Positions 62,228-64,000 of a DNA stretch of 64,000 nucleotides are shown here, in pieces; the first letter of the stretch is position 1; each line of letters opens with the position of its first letter. A program made the translations under genes and the position numbers. The notes beneath the pieces were generated by a model. It searched no databases. It worked only from the letters and a program-made list of their open reading frames with translations, and was not told where the DNA came from. This stretch comes from Pseudomonas reidholzensis. GTDB lineage: Bacteria > Pseudomonadota > Gammaproteobacteria > Pseudomonadales > Pseudomonadaceae. Where the stretch lies: positions 62,001 through 126,000 of the forward strand of contig NZ_UNOZ01000039.1 of NCBI RefSeq assembly GCF_900536025.1, in the 5' to 3' direction.

Positions 62228-63763
62228 TCAGGCATCCACCAGGATCGAGGTGCCGGTCATTTCGGCAGGCTTGTCCAGGCCCAGCAGTTGCAGCATGGTC
62301 GGCGCGACATCGGCGAGCACGCCGCCGTCACGCACCTTCAGCTTGCGCTTGCCGACATAAATGAACGGTACCGGCTCGGTGGTGTGGGCGGTGTGCGCCT
62401 GGCCGGTGCATTCGTCTTCCATCTGCTCGACGTTGCCGTGGTCGGCGGTGATCAGCGCTTCGCCGTCAACCTTGTCCAGCGCCTCGACGATGCGCCCGAC
62501 GCAGGTGTCCAGCGCCTCGACGGCCTTGACCGCGGCGTCGAACACGCCGGTGTGGCCGACCATGTCGCCATTCGCGTAGTTGACCACGATGACGTCGAAA
62601 CGCTGCTGCTCGATGGCCTCGACGATACGGTCGGTGACCTCGGGTGCGTTCATCTCCGGCTGCAGGTCGTAGGTGGCGACTTTCGGCGAAGGGATGAGGA
62701 TGCGCTCTTCGCCTTCGAACGGTTCTTCACGGCCACCCGAGAAGAAGAAGGTGACGTGCGCATACTTCTCGGTTTCGGCGATGCGCAGCTGGGTCTTGCC
62801 GTGCTTCGCCAGGTATTCGCCGAGCACGTTGTCCAGGCTGGCCGGGGCGAAGGCCGCGGGCGCGGCGATTTTCGCCGAGTACTGGGTCAGGCCGATGTAG
62901 GCGGCGAGCTTGGGCAGGCGGGCCCGCGGGAACTCGTTGAAGTCGGGCTCGACAAACGCCCGCGACAGCTCGCGGGCGCGGTCGGCGCGGAAGTTCATGA
63001 AGATCACCGCGTCGCCGTCTTCGACCTTGACCGCCTCGCCGATGCGCGTGGCCTTGACGAACTCGTCGCTCTCGTCGCGGGCGTAGGCGGCTTCGAGGCC
63101 GGCCACGGCAGTGTCGGCGCTGTACTCGGCGGCCGAGTCGACGATCAGGTTGTAGGCGGCGCTGACGCGGTCCCAGCGGTTGTCGCGGTCCATCGCGAAG
63201 TAGCGGCCGATGATGCTGGCGATGCGGCCCTTGCCGAGCTTGGCGAAGGCGGCGTCGAGCAGCTCGATGGACGACTGCGCGCTGCGCGGCGGCGTGTCAC
63301 GGCCGTCGAGGAAGGCGTGCAGGTAGATTTTTTCGGCGCCACGCTGGGCGGCCAGCTCGGCCATCGCCACCAGGTGGTCCTGATGGCTGTGGACGCCGCC
63401 GTCGGACAGCAGGCCAAGGATGTGCACGGCCTTGCCAGCGCCCGCAGCCTTGTCCACAGCGCCGCAGAGCACCGGGTTTTCGAAGAACTCGCCGTCGCGG
63501 ATGGCTTTGGTCACCCGGGTGAAGTCCTGGTAGACGACACGCCCGGCCCCCAGGTTCATGTGGCCGACCTCGGAGTTGCCCATCTGCCCGTCCGGCAGGC
63601 CGACATCCATGCCGGAGCCTGAGATCAAGCCGTGCGGCAGGGTAGCGCGCAGGCGATCGTAGACCGGTGTGTTGGCTGCAAAGATGGCGTTGTACTCGGG
63701 GCTTTCGCTGTGACCGAATCCATCCAGGATGATCAGGACCAGGGGTTTAGGCGTGCTCGTCAT
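62228..63763 (-). CDS. gpmI: 2,3-bisphosphoglycerate-independent phosphoglycerate mutase
   Basis: A 511-residue Mn-dependent cytoplasmic enzyme that interconverts 3- and 2-phosphoglycerate. D14 (LIILDGFGHS) and the phosphoserine S64 (GQMGNSEVGHMN) are present. The late metal ligands lie in ADHGNVEQM and in AHTAHTTEPVPF. ATG 63763 gives MTSTPKPLVLIILDG; a GTG at 63772 is possible. It is the first gene of the leftward gpmI-envC-ctpA-deacetylase block. A TAAAAT candidate -10 lies at 63809-63804. Confidence 0.96.
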   Translation of the reverse strand: MTSTPKPLVLIILDGFGHSESPEYNAIFAANTPVYDRLRATLPHGLISGSGMDVGLPDGQMGNSEVGHMNLGAGRVVYQDFTRVTKAIRDGEFFENPVLCGAVDKAAGAGKAVHILGLLSDGGVHSHQDHLVAMAELAAQRGAEKIYLHAFLDGRDTPPRSAQSSIELLDAAFAKLGKGRIASIIGRYFAMDRDNRWDRVSAAYNLIVDSAAEYSADTAVAGLEAAYARDESDEFVKATRIGEAVKVEDGDAVIFMNFRADRARELSRAFVEPDFNEFPRARLPKLAAYIGLTQYSAKIAAPAAFAPASLDNVLGEYLAKHGKTQLRIAETEKYAHVTFFFSGGREEPFEGEERILIPSPKVATYDLQPEMNAPEVTDRIVEAIEQQRFDVIVVNYANGDMVGHTGVFDAAVKAVEALDTCVGRIVEALDKVDGEALITADHGNVEQMEDECTGQAHTAHTTEPVPFIYVGKRKLKVRDGGVLADVAPTMLQLLGLDKPAEMTGTSILVDA

Positions 63764-63907
63764 CAATCCCACTCACGGTTGCTAGAAGATGATAAAGACA
63801 CACATTTTAGGGCAAATACGCCATCTGAGGCGAAAATTCCTCTTACGGGTCGAGCAGGGTCCCGGGCGGCGCCGATGAAAGCTGTCCTGCTCCCTGGCCG
63901 CTGGGCT

Positions 63908-63935
63908 TTGGTGGGCCTTGGGGGCTGTGTATACT
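63908..63935 (+). promoter_or_regulatory. Candidate promoter of the rightmost gene
   Basis: TTGGTG (63908-63913), a 16-base spacer and TATACT (63930-63935) form a sigma-70-like promoter 34 bp upstream of the ATG at 63969. Confidence 0.5.
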
Positions 63936-63968
63936 GGCCGACATTTTCAATCGCCTGGAACACACCTG

Positions 63969-64000
63969 ATGGTTGCCAACCTGATCACATTTGCCACAAA
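63969..64000 (+). CDS. Probable rhodanese-domain protein, 5' end only
   Basis: Only ten codons are seen, MVANLITFAT, cut by the window edge. In Pseudomonas a membrane-anchored rhodanese-like gene with a similar N-terminus lies next to gpmI, before grxC and secB. The assignment rests on these few residues and the position, so it is tentative. Confidence 0.5.
   Translation, partial: MVANLITFAT

Overview
The window is a contiguous, gene-dense, high-GC Gammaproteobacterial chromosome segment. It almost certainly comes from a fluorescent Pseudomonas, most likely the P. putida group. The inference rests on protein similarity recognised from memory (argS, priA, rpmE, maeB, ponA, pilMNOPQ, aroK, aroB, gltBD, hemE, betIBA/betT, gpmI), on the typical Pseudomonas order of these genes, and on Pseudomonas-style REP palindromes with GTGGGAGCGGGTT or GGCCGCTCCCAC cores. 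No rRNA, tRNA, CRISPR array, transposase or phage gene was seen.

Layout. 1-8.2 kb: a tandem TM2 membrane protein; the leftward group priA-argS-SPOR protein; rpmE and a secreted SNase-like nuclease; malic enzyme maeB. 8.4-18 kb: ponA (PBP1A), divergent from the rightward chain pilM-pilN-pilOP(fused)-pilQ-aroK-aroB-damX-like. 18.3-25.7 kb: glutamate synthase gltBD and hemE. 25.7-28.4 kb: a small periplasmic OB-fold protein, an MFS transporter and its divergent LysR regulator.

28.4-43.7 kb, leftward: an 18-gene, almost completely translationally coupled operon that reads as an aryl polyene (APE) pigment-lipid system. It holds a chain-length factor, acyltransferases, two ACPs, an adenylation-dehydratase fusion, a glycosyltransferase, an aromatic amino-acid ammonia-lyase, a thioesterase, a LolA-like carrier, an MMPL exporter, two lipoproteins, two ketosynthases, a dehydratase and a ketoreductase. 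A sigma-70-like promoter (TTGCTA-N17-GATAAT) with an overlapping inverted repeat sits in front. Together these genes would make an aryl starter, extend it to a conjugated polyene on ACPs, attach it to a glycolipid-type anchor and export it to the outer membrane.

43.9-51.9 kb: a ParA-like ATPase, a TrxC-type thioredoxin, a SelO pseudokinase AMPylase, the large mechanosensitive channel MscK, and an NhaP2/CvrA K+/H+ antiporter. 52-58.6 kb: the choline-to-glycine-betaine locus betI-betB-betA, divergent from the BCCT transporter betT, with a 20-bp BetI-type operator and an orphan terminator-like structure between them. 58.6-64 kb: the leftward group gpmI, envC-like, ctpA and divergent polysaccharide deacetylase, with the first bases of a probable rhodanese-domain gene running off the right edge.

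Main points of interest are the APE operon with its embedded ammonia-lyase (FH selectivity doublet) and domain fusion, the PilO-PilP fusion with a minimal PilQ, the rpmE terminator that lies inside the signal-peptide codons of the next gene, and several unexplained dyads.
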